64,000 bases of DNA from Straminergon stramineum (taxonomy: Eukaryota; Streptophyta; Bryopsida; Hypnales; Calliergonaceae): assembly GCA_963920665.1 (NCBI GenBank), contig OY987264.1, positions 34,142,906-34,206,905 on the forward strand, in the 5' to 3' direction. The position numbers and the translations under genes are program-made. This document shows, one piece after another, positions 13,253 through 27,060 of the stretch; the first letter of the stretch is position 1; each line of letters opens with the position of its first letter. A model generated the notes under the pieces. That model was not told where the DNA came from and searched no databases. It saw only the letters and a list, made by a program, of their open reading frames with translations.

Positions 13253-14165
13253 TTAATCCCTAAAGTTCTTTTCAAGTTTAGAGGCCCAAAATTGCTTCAA
13301 AATATTAGTCTCCAAAGCAAGGCAAAAATCTTCATCTATATTTATTTTTTTAACAAATCCAATCCTACCATCTTTTTGTTAATTTGTTAGAATATACCCT
13401 CCTAAAATTTCAGAATAAAAAAACTTATCAATTGCAAAAGCAAGATGCTTGGATTTCAAAAAAATATTTTTTCAACTCTTCCCATATGGTTAATTTTCAT
13501 CTTTCAAACCTTTTACCCCCAAATGTGTAGTTCCTATAACTTGCAATTCTTTGTAATATATTGAAGAAATAAGTTGGAAATACAAATAAAATTAGAAAAT
13601 TTTCATATTCATACTTGAAAAAAATAGTAAGTAGAAAGAAGTAGACAACAATTTAAAATACTAAATTATTAAGAATTTAGTTATGGAATTGATAAATGCC
13701 AATCCCAATGGTTTCAATGTTGTAATAAACAATCTTCATCCTATGATTTTATTTTTTTCCCAAAATATTGAAAATTGAGTTAAAAAAAAAGAATTCAAAG
13801 TTTATTTCAGAGTAGAGAATCCATAATAGCCCACAAACTAAAAATCCTCATAAATTTCATCTCATTAATCAAAATGGAATGATTTAAAGCTTTCAACATT
13901 TATATAAATTTTGGAAAACCAATTTCAAAATTTTTTTCTTGAGAAAAGGATTTTTTTGAGCTACCTAGGTTGAGAAAAAAACACATCATACAATAACTCT
14001 TAAACCATGTAATCAAAAGTTATGGAAATTGTTGGACTTGAAGGCTACTCCTCAACCATATGTTGCATAAAGATTTCAAGGTATAAAAATAAAAATTCCT
14101 TTTGTAGTGAGTTGCCCCAAATTGCAATGTTGCCAAAAAATGAAACTTGGTCCTATAGGGGTTAA
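13253..14165. mobile_element. TTAA MITE, family D
   Basis: Left edge TTAATCCCTAAAGTTC, right edge CTTGGTCCTATAGGGG-TTAA. Interior blocks match 4238-5209 and 7670-9143. No coding capacity. Confidence 0.6.
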
Positions 14166-14532
14166 ATCAACTACAAAATAGAGGATATTTTTTCACATTT
14201 ATCTCAAAGAGATGTTGGTTGGGGAGCTAGATGAATGGGTCAATTCTCCTTCACCCTTGAATGAAGAGACTTTCAAAGCATCTCCACAAGAGCAACAAAA
14301 CTTATTTACATTGAAAGGTGATCAATTGCTTACAGGGTGAATCTCTAATTTAACTTACTATAATAACATTTAACCAAATCCAAGTCTTCCAAAGTACAAA
14401 GGCAATAAGAATCTCCATTTTATGATACAAATAGAAAATTTATAGAAAATAACTATATTTTATAGAGTTGCCAATCCCAAGTTCCCAATATATAAACAAT
14501 TTTTGTGGTGGAGAAAAATTAATACAAGTAGG

Positions 14533-15506
14533 TTAACCCCTCATTCCTTAAGGCCTTTCTGGATTCAAAAACATCATTGCTTTTGAAGTGTTATAGAGCT
14601 AAATGTCATTGAGTGATAGAGGTCTCAATCATACAATCTTGCAATGGATTTGTTGTAAATGAGATGAATCAAAATTAGAGTCATTTGGCCACATAGATTG
14701 CAAGATTAGAATGTTTTAGAGTTGAAAAAGGATCTTGAAATTTTCCTAGAAACACATTTAGAGGTGAAATTTGATTTCTAAACCTACTCAAATGAAAAAA
14801 AAATTAAACTACAAAGTCATTCAAATCTAGTATGCAAACACATTGGCGGAAAAAAATATCAATCAATTAACTCAATGTGTATGCCAAATGGCTTTGAAAT
14901 GTCCAAAAATAATAAGAAAAATTGCAAAAAACACATCTGAGGCTAAACCTCCTCCTAAAATGCTTCTCAGTCACTCACTACTTCTTTGACTGATATGAAA
15001 ATTTGGCCACACAAACTAGACTAGTACACAAAACTTTTCCAACAAATTTTATTAGAAATGAACATTGGATGAAGAAGAAAAAAGCTGCCAAAGTTCACCA
15101 TAATCTAAAAATGTCTAGATTTTGAACCTCGAATTGCTCCCAAACATTCAAAGCAATTGGGATTGACATGAAAATTTTACCATAATAGCTAGACTTTGAT
15201 GGAAACATAATCCAAATTTTTTATTGAAAACAAACATTGGATGAAGGAGATATAAGCCCTTGAAGTTGTAGCCATCAAATGTAATTTGGTGAACTCAAAT
15301 TGAACTTGTGAACTTCGATTGGCTTCCAAACAATCAATACATCTTGGATAGATCTAAAAAATTTACCACACAAACTAGAAGAGAGATAAAATTTTCCAAC
15401 AAGTTTTTATTGAATACAAACATCCGATGCAAAAGTTAAAACACTTTGAATTTGACTTGAAACTATGTGAGGACACTTTTGGTCACTTTAGGTGAGGAGG
15501 GGTTAA
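14533..15506. mobile_element. TTAA MITE, second family
   Basis: Starts TTAACCCCTCATTCCTTAAG and ends with the inverted GGTGAGGAGGGGTTAA. The interior is unlike family D and contains several loosely repeated blocks of the type TTGGATGAAG...AAAATTT, as if built from diverged tandem units. No coding frame. Confidence 0.5.
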
Positions 15507-16059
15507 AGCATTAACAAACTCACTAACATACTTCATAAGGTAAATACACCCCAAATGGAGCACTCCTAAAAACGGCCCCTATTTTTGAAGGGAAAATCAA
15601 CATGGAGCATATCAAAAATAGTGCCCATTACAAGAACAATTGTAAGGTGTAGTTAAGGGCCATTTTGAAAACTATGTAATCCTATTAATAGCACTATGGA
15701 GGTGGCAACCTCACAAGTGGTTGATTTTTGGTAAACTTTGTGTTGTTTCAACTTTTTGTTATGTTATGTTTCAATACTACAGGTGTGATTTCTTGATGTG
15801 CATCAAATGCGTTTCCACATCACCTACGAGGCTACATGACACTTTTAGCACTCTACGCCTTGCATCTTTGAAAATTTGTAACTAATCACAATGTGTCCAA
15901 AAATTATGGAACCACTGGCATTTTGATTCATAGTCTTTTATCAATGTGCACAAATTGTTGTTCATTTTCTAGAGCAATCAGATCATGTTCCAAAGCTTAT
16001 TCATGCGAATTTAGGTGTAGTTATCTTAAATGCTAGCCAAAGTAAGAAAATCTATGAAG
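15507..16059. other. Non-coding spacer
   Basis: No supported gene, terminal repeat or RNA. Composition is as in the flanking AT-rich DNA. Confidence 0.4.
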
Positions 16060-16580
16060 AAGAAGATAAAAGGTGGTAGAAAGTCAATCAAATCAACCAA
16101 GCCATTTGACAACTCTATATGTGTGGCTCTATGGTCCTCATGACATGCCAAATTTGCTAGTCTAATAGACAAAGGAAATCCAAATACATAATGAATAGGC
16201 TTGTGCTATTCTAATACCATAGTACCATCCTCTTTCACACTACTCATTAGTAGAACGGATGGAATCACTACATGAACTCCACCATGACCTAAGCCATTGT
16301 TTTGAATGTCAACTACTTCTTCCAAGAGTATTCTAATATTTCTTGTACAATCAATCATCCTTTCTTTTGGTTTTGGTTTCTTTGTCTAAGAAGTCAATTC
16401 TTGATAGAAATCTACTTTGACTCCTAATGTCAACTCTAAATGTGATTTGACAATCCAAACTTTATCTCTTCTTACAACTAGTTGCACTTCAAATTCAATC
16501 TTGCCTTGCTTCACTCCAATTTCTATTTTTTCTTTTTTCACATCTCACTTCATTCTTCCTATTCTAACTAATTCCATCAT
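16060..16580 (-). pseudogene. Broken unidentified ORF
   Basis: On the minus strand a protein-like frame begins MMELVRIGRMK at 16580, meets a stop, and continues with the stretches KIEFEVQLVVRRDKVWIVKS and LTLGVKVDFYQELTS. It then shifts frame near 16355 to DCTRNIRILLEEVVDIQNN and VVIPSVLLMSSVKEDGTMVL, with further stops, to about 16060. The alternating charged and hydrophobic composition is unlike random AT-rich sequence. I do not recognise the family. It lies just outside the solo LTR that starts at 16779, but the LTR duplications show it is not that element's internal region. It may be a relic of another element. Confidence 0.35.
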
Positions 16581-18359
16581 TGTTTTTTTGCTATGTTTTT
16601 TAGACCCCTAGTTCTAATTGTGAATATTAGAGCTATTGATGAGCATTAAAAACGAAGAACCCCTGCTTACTTTTTCAAAAACAAAGAGTAGAATTCAAGT
16701 TTTAAGCACATTAGCAGATTAGCTAGTTCGTAAGCATAGAGCTAGTCATAAACACATCCAACTCATAAGTTAGTCCCTTGTGTGCGCCAATTCACCCACC
16801 CTTGGTAAATCATAAGCACAACTAGGTTTCAAGGTTTGATTAAATGACTCTTACTTTGGGGTGTCTAAGCATGGTCCATTGTGCCTTCCAATAAATGAAT
16901 CTTTTCTAGTGTCTAAGTGTGCCCAAATGTGCAAGAATCACTAAATCTACATCCAATGTCAACGGTTGGCCGAATGGGTGAGGTCACTGTGGTTTTTGGT
17001 GTAACTCACGTTAGGAAGGAACTAACCTCAAAAACTTTTAGAGCATTCTTTTACCTTTCTAAAAACATAAAATTCGACCCTATTTGACTCTCCTAGCCAA
17101 AGTTATGAGCGGATGAAGTTTGACATCTACTTAGTTCATCAAACTTCATCAAATTTCATCCACAATTTAAGTCTAGTTCCCTAATTCAGAATGACTTGAA
17201 ATTTCTTGGAGTTGTACAAGGAGACCTAACTCTACCTAATGCTAGAGTTTAGTCTCAATCGGGTAGTTCTATGAACTTTCTATCCAAACCTATGCTAATC
17301 TTTGTTCTTCTTTATCTTTTGGGATTTTTAGGTTTGTTTCTAATTGAGGGGGTCCTATAGCTCTACTTAACCTCCCCTTCAGGCCTATGGTCTTAACTCC
17401 CTTTCTTGACTTTGACCTTCTAAGTTTGTTTTTGTCTTTCCCTAGTGTTCAAATTTTAGGTTAACTTCCACCTATTGACTACTTTTCGTAACTTTATATA
17501 TTTTTTTTCTTGTAGCCACTAACTTTAGCTTTCTATATTGGTAAGACACTTACTAATTTGACATTTCCTACTAAAAGTTCTTGATGCATGAAGTTTGACG
17601 GCTAGTTGGTGCTTAAAACTTCATCCACTAATTCCTTTTAATCTACAATTTAAAATTGACTTTTTCTTTCACCTCTAGACTCTAATCAATAGCCTCTCCC
17701 TAATTCTCTCAATTTGTCCCCAAATGTCATGTCTACTATTTTTTCATCCAATTTTGGTACTAATCGTCATCCGGTGATAATTTTCTCGTTTTTACTCCGA
17801 TTAGGCATGTCCTAGGTTTTTGGAAACATACAAACCTCCTCTCCACGGTTCTAATTTCAAAAATGACCTGACCTCTAGCCTTAGGGGTTTGACTTACGGA
17901 GAGGCCTTAGCCAAAGTTAGTAGTTGCTAATTGGGTGGATTGGAAAGGTTAAGGAGGGGGTTGTTTCTTACAAAGTTGAACTACTTCTTACGTCCTATGT
18001 CTTGTACCTGACCTTGTGATAATTACTAAGTTTCCATCCAATGGTCACAACAAGGTGGGGGGGATTCCCCTTCTATCTTATCTCCCTCACCTTCTTGTCC
18101 TCGAATATTCTTCTCTCCCTTATCACCTCTCTATTTTCTGCGCTCTCTACCTTCACTCCCTCCTTCTTGCTTATCTTCTTTGTTTTGGCGTGTTTTGTAG
18201 GAGATGGAGAGTTGGCTTTCCCACTCCAATGTTCGTCCTAGGGCAAGGGCCAAGTCTTGTTGTATTTTTCCTGTCCTCTTTTGTATTTCCCCCCTACCCT
18301 GAGCCCCTGGATTTTCTACCCCTCTCCGCCTTGTGCACTGAACACCTCCTCCCAACCAT

Positions 18360-18640
18360 TACCGGAGCTTCCTTCCCCCAACAATTACTGGAGCTTCCTT
18401 CCCCAACAATTACCGGAGCTTCCTTCCTCAACAATTAACAGACCCCCCCTCCCCATCAGTTGACAGACCCTCTCTTTCCCCGGAGTTAACAAACCCTCTC
18501 TTTTTCGTAATTAATAAATCCCCTCTCTCCAATAGTTGAAAGACCCCCTTCATGTAATTACAGACCTTCCTTTTCTCGTAGTTAACAGACCCTCCCCTTT
18601 CCGTGATGAACAGACCCCCTTCCTCGATTACCAAAGCCTC
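18360..18640 (-). repeat. Minisatellite inside LTR A
   Basis: Imperfect tandem units of roughly 30 bp, of the types CAATTACCGGAGCTTCCTTC and AGTTAACAGACCCTCTCTTT. The same LTR position in the copy starting at 60551 carries a different array (62795-63100), so this LTR segment is repeat-prone and copy-variable. Confidence 0.7.
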
Positions 18641-20237
18641 CCCCTCAGCCCGACCTGACACATTGCTTGGCCTGACCCCTGCCTAGTTCGATACCCGGCC
18701 TAGCCCTAACAGACAGGGGTATTAGCTGGGGTGTTGGTTGAGTACTGGACAAAGATGTTAGCTGGGGCTAGACCTCTTTTTTTGGCGGTCTTATTTTTCC
18801 TATCTATAGCTATATTTTTTATGCTGAGAAAAAAGGGAGAAAAAAGGGGGCCGGCAGGCACGGTGGGGGAGGGATATGATGTATCGATGTGTTGTGCGAA
18901 TGCCACCGGTGTTCTCTTTTCCTTCCAGTGTTCACCCTTCAAGCCTGATTTAACTTCTACTTTCTACTTTGGGGGGCTAAACTTTGTTTGTTCCCAAATG
19001 CATTTTGGGAATTAAACTTTGCACATACTTGGCTCACTCTATGGACTACTATGTTAATATTAAGGGACAAAAGGGCACTTAAAGGCTAAGGCTTAGTGAC
19101 ACAAGGGTTAGCATAATGACAAACTTAAGCTAAAGGCCCCCAAAGCAACATCGCCAGGTCATATGGGGGGTTACTCTAGGGTTAGTACAAGCACGTGATA
19201 CAAAGGGGGACCAAAGAACCCCTCAAAGGATACATGAAACCCTGATTTCTCAACAACTAGATGGAAGTGAACTCTCAAGCTTCCAAGGACTTAGGATAGT
19301 TAGTACAAGAACTCAAGTTGCAAGGGACCCACAAAGACCTCAAAAGCTTGAAAAAGAACAACAATGGGCTAAAAGTACCTCCAAAACACCATTCTAAGGT
19401 TTTTGGCTTAAAATGCCAAAATTCCAACATAAGTTGGACCCAATAGAACCAAATACAATAAATAGAGGTGAATTGAGAGGAGAAGGGGTGCCCTTTTACA
19501 CTCTTTCCTAGGCACCCACCTCCTCTCATTCATCTAAGGTAACCCTATCACTTTGGATTTTCATCCTTATCTTCAAGGGTTTTCACTTCTACATTGATCC
19601 ATAAACCTAAATTTTGGAGATTAACTTTAAATCACATATAGATTGTGCCATTGATTTGAAAAGGTCATTTTTAGTTGTTGAGAATCCCCTGCCCCTTTTC
19701 TAACTCCAAAATCTCAATGAAACCTAGCACCAACTTAATACCAAAATCGGGTAAAAATTCAACTTTTGGAGTTTGATTTTTTTGGCAAAACTAACTAGCC
19801 TAGGCTCTTAAGTAGATATGTTGGAGTAAAAAAAGACCTATCTTTGACCTCATTCTACTTCCATAGGCTCCCGCTCTGCTTGTCAACTCCGCCCTAATCT
19901 TTAAATTATGTAGGTTGTCGGGGAATTTTGTAGGTTCGGATATTTTTAACTATTGGAATGTTGTGAAACTTGTTGGGGAGCCTTATTATCATAAAAGAAT
20001 ATAGTCTAATTTTTAGAGAGTTTTTACCGCTACCTGGGTAATTTCTAGGAATTTTCCATTGTAGGTTCGGGTAGTTGATTGTTCGAAAAGGCATCTTTTG
20101 ATTATCAAAAAATTATGAAATTTTTTGTGGAACTTCCCATATAATCCTACAAGACATGTATAGGCTCACATTCTTACTCTACACATTGGCCTAAGGGGGG
20201 TAAAATCTACCCTATTGTTTAAATATTGGTAGCTAGG

Positions 20238-21539
20238 TGTCACGACCCTCATCACAAGGCGTGCCCGTGCCACCTTGGTGAGCAAGGGGGACATTGGAGG
20301 TGACTCCCCAAGCCTTGCAAGAGATGAGCTGAGGGGGACTAGGAGTCCCGAGCGATTAGAGCATGTTAGCGCTCTGATCCGGATGAATTTGGGGGCGTGT
20401 GATACATGCTTGGAAAGGTCTCGAGGAGACGCTTCTAGCCGTCCAAAGAACTCATGATTTGGACTTGTGAGTCAAAAGTTATTGGCGTTCAAAGGTAGGG
20501 GTGTCACGGTGGCGCCGGGACACTTAAGGGCTAGGAGGGAGGGGTTCCTGAGAAATCCCTTCATGAAGTATGTCATGTAGCATATCCTTGGAAAGCTAAG
20601 AACACAAGGATGCTAGATTGACAAGCATTACGAGGTTCTAAGGTAGGAGCCTCAAGTTATGGTCAAGAGAAGCGCCATGGTGAAGGCGTGACGCCTCTTC
20701 CGGTGGATCCGAATCTTTGGAGGGCGATAACTTTGCGAGGACTTGTTCAAATGGGTCAAGTGAGTATTCCATCGGCATCTACGCGTCGAGTAGATGTCGA
20801 AAATGGGCTCGCATGTGAGATTTGGATCCCGGACCACAAAGTTATGCCGGGTGGAAGTTTGGGAGTCCCAAACTAGGGCGAATCGGGAGAAATGGGGTGG
20901 TCTTCCAAAACCAAAGTGGTTTTGGGAGTTCCCTTTGACATACAAGGGGGGGAGGTCTGCTGAATCCCACCAAGAGTACTATAGGAGGGGTTGGTCTCCC
21001 TCCTCACTCCCTCTTGGAGCCTTGGTGAGTCCCGGTGACTCAAGGTTGGTGGTGTGGGGTCACCACCACTCCAAGGCACCATGGGACACTTGTGGGTGTT
21101 CCGTGCCACTGGTTGGGTGGAGTCCCACTCCTTGCTAGGCTATGTGGAGGTGTCCCGAATGGCGAGTCTCGATTAGTGACAAAGTAGAAAGTAGCAAATA
21201 CACAATGAGTCTAGTATGGAGTTTGGGTGACACTCAAGGGCGGTTAGGACCATGGTGAGTAGTGCCACCATGGGTCCTTGCACAATAAGATAGAAGTTCC
21301 GCCCCATGTTACCAAGTAACATGCCCCGGTGTCATGATGTGTGTGTGTGTGTATGTGTGTGCTAGTAGTCCCGGTGATTGGGACTTAGTACAAAAAGTTG
21401 GAATGGGAGACTAACATTGGATGTGCGTGGCATGTGCAGTGTTAGGAGAGCGTGACCCTTGGTGCCACTAAAGTATTAAGTGCTTGAAAAACATTGGAAG
21501 GTAGACTTAAGGTGGTAAGTATCACTAAGGGACGCGACA
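20238..21539. mobile_element. Nested solo LTR of another family (1302 bp)
   Basis: The insert interrupts LTR A between sequence that is continuous in the sister copies. It begins TGTCACGACCC and ends GGGACGCGACA, so the ends are TG...CA with a short inverted repeat. The flanks are CTAGG (20233-20237) and TTAGG (21540-21544), a 5-bp duplication with one change. It is more GC-rich than its host LTR and includes a (TG)n tract at 21338-21360. No internal coding region was seen. A solo LTR is the simplest reading, and a short non-autonomous retroelement is the alternative. Confidence 0.75.
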
Positions 21540-21918
21540 TTAGGGAATCTTTCACACTGGAGGGGATCTTGGCGAACCAACTTTGTTGTTGAATCCTTGG
21601 TGTGATTTTAACTCAATGTTACCCTCTTTTCATTGTAGATTCCTCTATGGTCCTATCTTGATATTTTTAACTCCTACAAACCAATAATTGGGGTTCCGCT
21701 ATTTCATCGATGGAATGGAGAAACTAGAACCTATCACCGGGAACTGAACTAAATACCTCATTGGGATTCCCTTGACCAATATTAGCCTAGAGATGTCTCT
21801 TCTAAGCAGAGTTAGAGCCGGTTGTGCCAATAACACATAATTCCCCAATTTACCAAGATTAGTCGGGTTCTAGACTATGTACAAGTGTGGTTTGGGGTAT
21901 TTTAGCTATAATATTCTA

Positions 21919-22718
21919 CATCCAAATGTTTCAGAAATGATGATTTCCACATGGATCCCATGTCCTTCCAGGGTTAATACCCTCATGATCAAGCATTATA
22001 ATTTTTCAATCCATAAGTGATATTGTTGTGTTTTCTTTTCCATGAGGTTTGTAACATATCTAGTTTGGTTTGAATTTTTGCCATTAGAATTCTAAAAAAA
22101 TTGATAAACTTATCAAAATGTTGACTTTTTTTCAGTTTAGAGCAAATTCCAAGAAGCTCAAAAAAGGCAAAAAAGGCATTTCGGGCATTTCAGGGTTAAA
22201 CATATGAAACTCTGTTGGCATGAGGTGACTGCGTTATAAGATCTAGGTCTCTATCTTCTTGAATGCCCTTGCTGCAACACATTCATTTCAAGGTTACCAC
22301 CACAAGTTGTGCAATAGGTCTAAAACTTTGGAAGCACTACAAAAGTAGTGCTCAATTTTCATTACAAAACAAGGAGCCTACAATAGGAAGCTCAAAAATG
22401 ACTGATTTGTTGCCAACACCTGCTGTCAAAAATTTCTCAAGCTAAAAGCAAGTGTGTCTTCAGAAGCAATTTCTAATCATAGAATATTATCCTACCCCTC
22501 AAAACATGGAAAATTACAAAAATGTGATCTAATTTTAAAAAGATTTTGGAGGACGTCACAAAAATCATGGTCTTTCAAGGTTTTGAGAAGTTGCTATGTG
22601 GTTGTCACCTCAACTCCACTTCAATGTTGACAAAGTAAGTTGTGCCATGTCAACAACTTTTTCATTGAAGTCGTGCTAATGTCAAATATGACATAGCTAG
22701 TGCACTGTGCCTTGGATT
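21919..22718. mobile_element. Second nested insertion in LTR A, carrying a repeat B fragment
   Basis: LTR A homology stops after TAGCTATAATATTCTA (21918) and resumes around 22719 with ACAAATACTATATTGG. The intervening sequence starts with a fragment of repeat B (about 21980-22199, ending GGCATTTCAGGGTTAA) and then unidentified DNA to about 22718. Exact ends and target duplication could not be placed. Confidence 0.55.
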
Positions 22719-23099
22719 ATATCAATTTGGACAAATACTATATTGGTATGTAACACACCTATTTTAGTTCTACACTCTTTGGGGGGCTTCTTATATATAA
22801 AACTACCAACTCAAAATAACAAAATACAAAAAAAAGAAAATAATGAGTCCTTGGTGATAAATTGGGGGCTGACATCCCTCTCTATCTAGCTCACTTATTG
22901 GTCTCCTTAAGGGCTAGTTTGGGCAATCTCCATTGGCAGGCTTGGTAGCTGCTCTTTCTCCCATACTGTATAGTGCAACAAGTAGGCTTGGCTTCTTTTT
23001 TGTAAAAAAAAAGAAAACAAACAAAAACACAATGAGACTTGGAAAATGATGGAGTCTCAAATAACCAATTTTTGGCTTGACAAAATTTCACCCGTGACT

Positions 23100-24400
23100 T
23101 GTAAACAAAGGAGGGGCAAGAATTTGAGAGTATTGTGTGATTTAAGGGTTAGGTGAAAGCTTTGTTGTACAATGTTTTTTTCTCCTTTTTTTTTAACAAA
23201 ACTCAGAAAAATTTGGCAAGAAAAAGCTTATAGCAAGGGCTAATCTTTGCATGTGAGGCCAAAGCTTTGATGTACGATACATTAATGAGATTGGAAAGGA
23301 AATGATGGGAGGGACTTTGAGAAATACAAAATAGCAAATACAAGCTAATGACTTCCCATATAAGTTCATGAAGCAACAACAAAGTTATCTTGGACAATTC
23401 CAAATCCATAATTCTCGGGGAATTTTCATGTGATGGAATTACCACTTAAAAGTTTATGTGAGATTTGGTAAATAAAATACAAGCAAGCTAGAGTATCCTT
23501 ACTAACAATGTTGTGAGGATTAGGATTTGGTGGGAATGGTCTCTAGGATTTGTACCAAATAATTAGAAAGTCAAGAAACACAAAGAACAAGGAATAAAAA
23601 CAAAGTTTGTAGGGACCTCAATTCCTTCAAAATAAGTTTGGAAAACAACAACAAAATAAACACCTTGGCTCTAAAAACGCCACTTAGCAAAGTTGGCCAA
23701 ACTGGCTAAAATACACAAAAATGGACCCATTGAATAGTGAGACAAAATATAAACAAGGGGTGGTTCAGGGAGAGAAGAAGTGGCTTTTATACATTTCTCA
23801 AGGCTTCTCCTTTTCCTTTAACCTAAAGAGTTTTAGAACTAACTACTAATTACTAAAATAAGTGAAATTAATTATTGTACTTATTTTTAATTTTTAGAGA
23901 AAAGCTCCAAATGAAGAATACATTTAACCAATGGCTTTAGAGACTCCATATTAGCCTTGGTAACTCCTCACATTACTCCAAGGTCAATTGGACTTGTAAA
24001 AGTCACAAATCACCAAAATAAAGAATTATGAAAACTCTGGATGATGGAATTTGAACTTTATAAAGATTTTGACTTGCCTAGAGTATCAAAAAAGTTTGTA
24101 GGAGTTAGAAAATACTCTTCTTTGTTTGTTTTGGATGTTGAATGCTCTTGGAGTTCTAGTCAACGCCTCAAATTCACTTAAAATTTGTTGCAAATAGTCG
24201 GTGTTATTCATTCAAGTACTTGTTGACATTGGATTGTCTTGAAACTTATTGGGGTGCATTATTGGAACTTTACCGCAACTTGGATATTTTCTAAGAATTT
24301 ATCAAGGATGGTCTAAGTCATTAACCTTTCGAAATCTAAACTTTTGCTACTAAAAAAGACAAAAACTGACAATTGACCTCTAGAAGGTCCTATACACCTA
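23100..24400 (-). mobile_element. Strongly diverged relative of LTR A (fragment)
   Basis: On the minus strand this stretch follows the order of LTR A landmarks. A block with CTTTTATACATTTCTCAAGG at 23786 corresponds to the TATA block of LTR A, and the AAACTTATTGGGG / TTTCTAAGAATTTATC / CTTTCGAAA series at 24240-24340 corresponds to 19970-20110. Similarity is patchy, so it is a separate old subfamily. Ends not defined. Confidence 0.5.
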
Positions 24401-24802
24401 GCGTAAGATCATATTATTAATTTGCACTTGTTCCAACAAGGCTTGTAGTTTATTATCTTCTATGGTATTAGATGATTCAAGAATCTCTAGACTGTAATAG
24501 AATCTTGGCAAATTGACTATACCATTAGATATTGACATGTTTTTATTCTTAAAACACCTCCCTTTATCCTTGGATGCTATTTTCTTTGTATTGCTTAAAT
24601 TCATTACTTGTAGGACTAACAATTTCACTTCCATATAGTTTTTAGAATGACTAGTTACTCGAGTTTGTATTCCTTACAGGTATATGTAAGCCTATAGAAA
24701 ATTTATACCTGTGAAATCTGATTTTAGTTAGGATTCGTCACATGCACTTGTTGATTTGGGAATTGATCATAGTTTAAGAAGGTATTCATAGGGGTTTCTA
24801 TT

Positions 24803-25531
24803 GGGTGATTGCAAGAAACACTTGTCCTATTTTGTGTTACATAGTGTGTGCTGATTTGTTTTTTGCCCATTACTTTTGTGTTTTGGCTCCAAATGACTCA
24901 AGATTTACAGAGAAGGTACTCATGACTATCATACACCTTCCCTAATTTTTTCATAATTTTCAAAAATAATTTACTATCCAAAAATAAACCCCAATTCAAT
25001 GTCACAATTGCCAATTTGGAGGTTTTTAGTACTATTTAGAACCCCCCAAAACTGATTTTGAGCTGAAATTTTGATGAAATGGTCTTCTAGTAGACTTGTA
25101 GCTTTCCAAGGAAGGAATTTTAAAAATAGTTAATTTTTGTGGTGTGGAAGTTTACAAAGTGAGCTTCTTTCTGCTTACATTTTGTAACATATAAAATAAT
25201 ATTTTGGTGGGTTTTTTGGTGAATGACCATCTGTCCATCTCCATAGGGTTGTTGCAAATGGAAAATTTTTATTTTATGTATTTACTTATTTTTACTATTT
25301 TTCCTTAATTAAAACATCAAGGTATGTATTTTCTTAAGACTTAGCACTTTTCTAGTTCTCCTACTTAGAGAATTTTTCTACGCAATTCCTTCCTTGGGTA
25401 CCTGCATCTTAAAGGTATATACATTATTTCTATTTTTAAATTTAAAAAAAAATTAATTTTCTAATTTTAAAGTACACCTAAAGAAATTAGCAAAACCCAA
25501 CAAAATGGACAGGTGTTTCTTGCAATCACCC
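24803..25531. mobile_element. TIR element, GGGTGATTGCAAGAAACAC family
   Basis: Inverted ends GGGTGATTGCAAGAAACACT (24803) and the reverse complement GTGTTTCTTGCAATCACCC (to 25531). If one includes two more bases on each side, the flanks give a 3-bp CTA repeat. The TIR core is shared with the element at 33553-34628 inside the hAT gene, so the two belong to one family. 729 bp, non-coding. Confidence 0.7.
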
Positions 25532-27060
25532 TACTAATTTGGATGTTTTGCAAACTTAGGGCATTTGACCTATGTACAAGTACAATATTGGAATGTTTTA
25601 GGTACTTTGGGCTTTCATAGACAAAATACTACATTGATATGTACTTCACGTTTCAAGATGTATAATTTTTTAAAATAAATTTTGATCTATAAAACTTAAC
25701 AATAAGGTATGAAATTGAAGACAAGAAACTTTGAGTAACAAGTGACAAATTGGAGTCCCACAATCCATCCCTAGTAATATTTGTGCATTGCAATACATCC
25801 ATAGTGTGCCACTCATCCACCAAAAGGATTCTCGGAAATTGATGATGGATCAATCAATGATTATAGAAAAGAAAAGCTTGTAAGGTAGACCTTGCCAACC
25901 CTCTATCATCGTAGCCATGATTTGTACCGCCACAAATTAAAAGCCTAAAGATGTGAGTGAGACATAATTGCTTGTATTACATCAAGTTGTGATTTTAGTA
26001 TGTCTGTGATAACATATGAGCCCTCAATTCATCACCATGGACTCACTCTTTTTTTTTGTATTTTGTTATTTTGAATAAAGTTTTATATACAAAAGCCCCC
26101 CAAAGAGTGTAGAACTAAAATAGGTGTGTTACATACCAATATAGTATTTGGTCTAGAATTAGAATATCATATATAGAATGCCAAAGACTACGAGTTGTAT
26201 ATAGGTTAGAATCCAACTAATGGTCGTAAATTAGTGGATTATGAGTTATGAGCATACTAAGCTCAAAAACCCCTACATAGGAGAGACATCTCTAGGCTTA
26301 TATTGGTCAAGGGAACTTTGGTGAGGCTTATAGGTCACTTCCTAGAGATAGGTTCCAGTTTTTCTGTTCCATCGATAAAATAGTGGAACCCCAATTGTTG
26401 GCTTGTAGGTGTTAAAAATACCAAGACGGGATCGTGGAGGAATCTATGGTTAAAAGAAAGTGACTTTGGGGTAAGACCAAGATCAAGAACCAACAATGAA
26501 GTCGGTTTGTCAATATTCCCTCTGATGTAAAAGATTCCTTGGTCACTAATAATTAAAAGAGGGGGTGAATCCGTGGTTTTTATCCCCCCATAGGCTAATG
26601 TGTAGAGTAAAAGTATGAGCTTATAAATGTGTTTTGGGATTCTATGAGAGGTTCTTCAAAAAGTTTCGGAATTTTTTGATAGTCAAAAGATGCTTTTTTG
26701 GACGGTTAACTACTTGAACCTACGATGGAAAATTCCTAGAAATTATCCAAGTGGTAGTAAAATCTCACTCAAAATTAGAATAGATTATTTTATGTTAATA
26801 AGCCGCCTTGACAAACTTCAAGACATTCTAATAGTCAGAAGTACTTGAACCTGCAAGATTCCTCGACAACTAAGAGAATTTAAAGTTCATAACGGAGTTG
26901 ACTAGTGGAGCGGGAACATACGGAAGCGGAATGAGGCCCAAGATATGTCTTTTCTTACTCCCCTATACCTCCTTGAGAGCTTAGGCTTGTCACTTTTGCC
27001 AAAAAATCAAACTCCCAAAGTTAGGTTTTTACTCGGTTTTGGAGTTAAGTTGGTCCTAGG

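Larger units (their letters stand above)
16779..22874 (-). mobile_element. Solo LTR, family A, minus orientation, with nested insertions
   Basis: Outer ends are TG...CA type: read on the minus strand it begins TGTCAGCCCCCAATT and ends GGCGCACACA. Perfect 5-bp target duplications TCCCT lie at 16774-16778 and 22875-22879. After removing the nested elements (20238-21539 and about 21919-22718) the length is near 4.0 kb, matching the copy at 39404-47695. It contains a pyrimidine-rich minisatellite at 18360-18640 and the promoter-like block around 19485-19520. No pol or gag is attached and the duplications sit directly at the LTR ends, so it is a solo LTR left by recombination. Confidence 0.88.

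Noticed and set aside
16740..16800. TTGGCGC-type sequence at the LTR A edge resembling a tRNA primer-binding site
   Set aside because: The 5-bp duplications TCCCT here and AAAAT at 47696 show that GGCGCACACA/GGCACCCACA is the LTR's own 3' end and that flanking DNA follows at once.
18016..18661. Frames rich in Leu/Pro/Ser on both strands
   Set aside because: They lie in the pyrimidine-rich minisatellite of LTR A and reflect its composition only.
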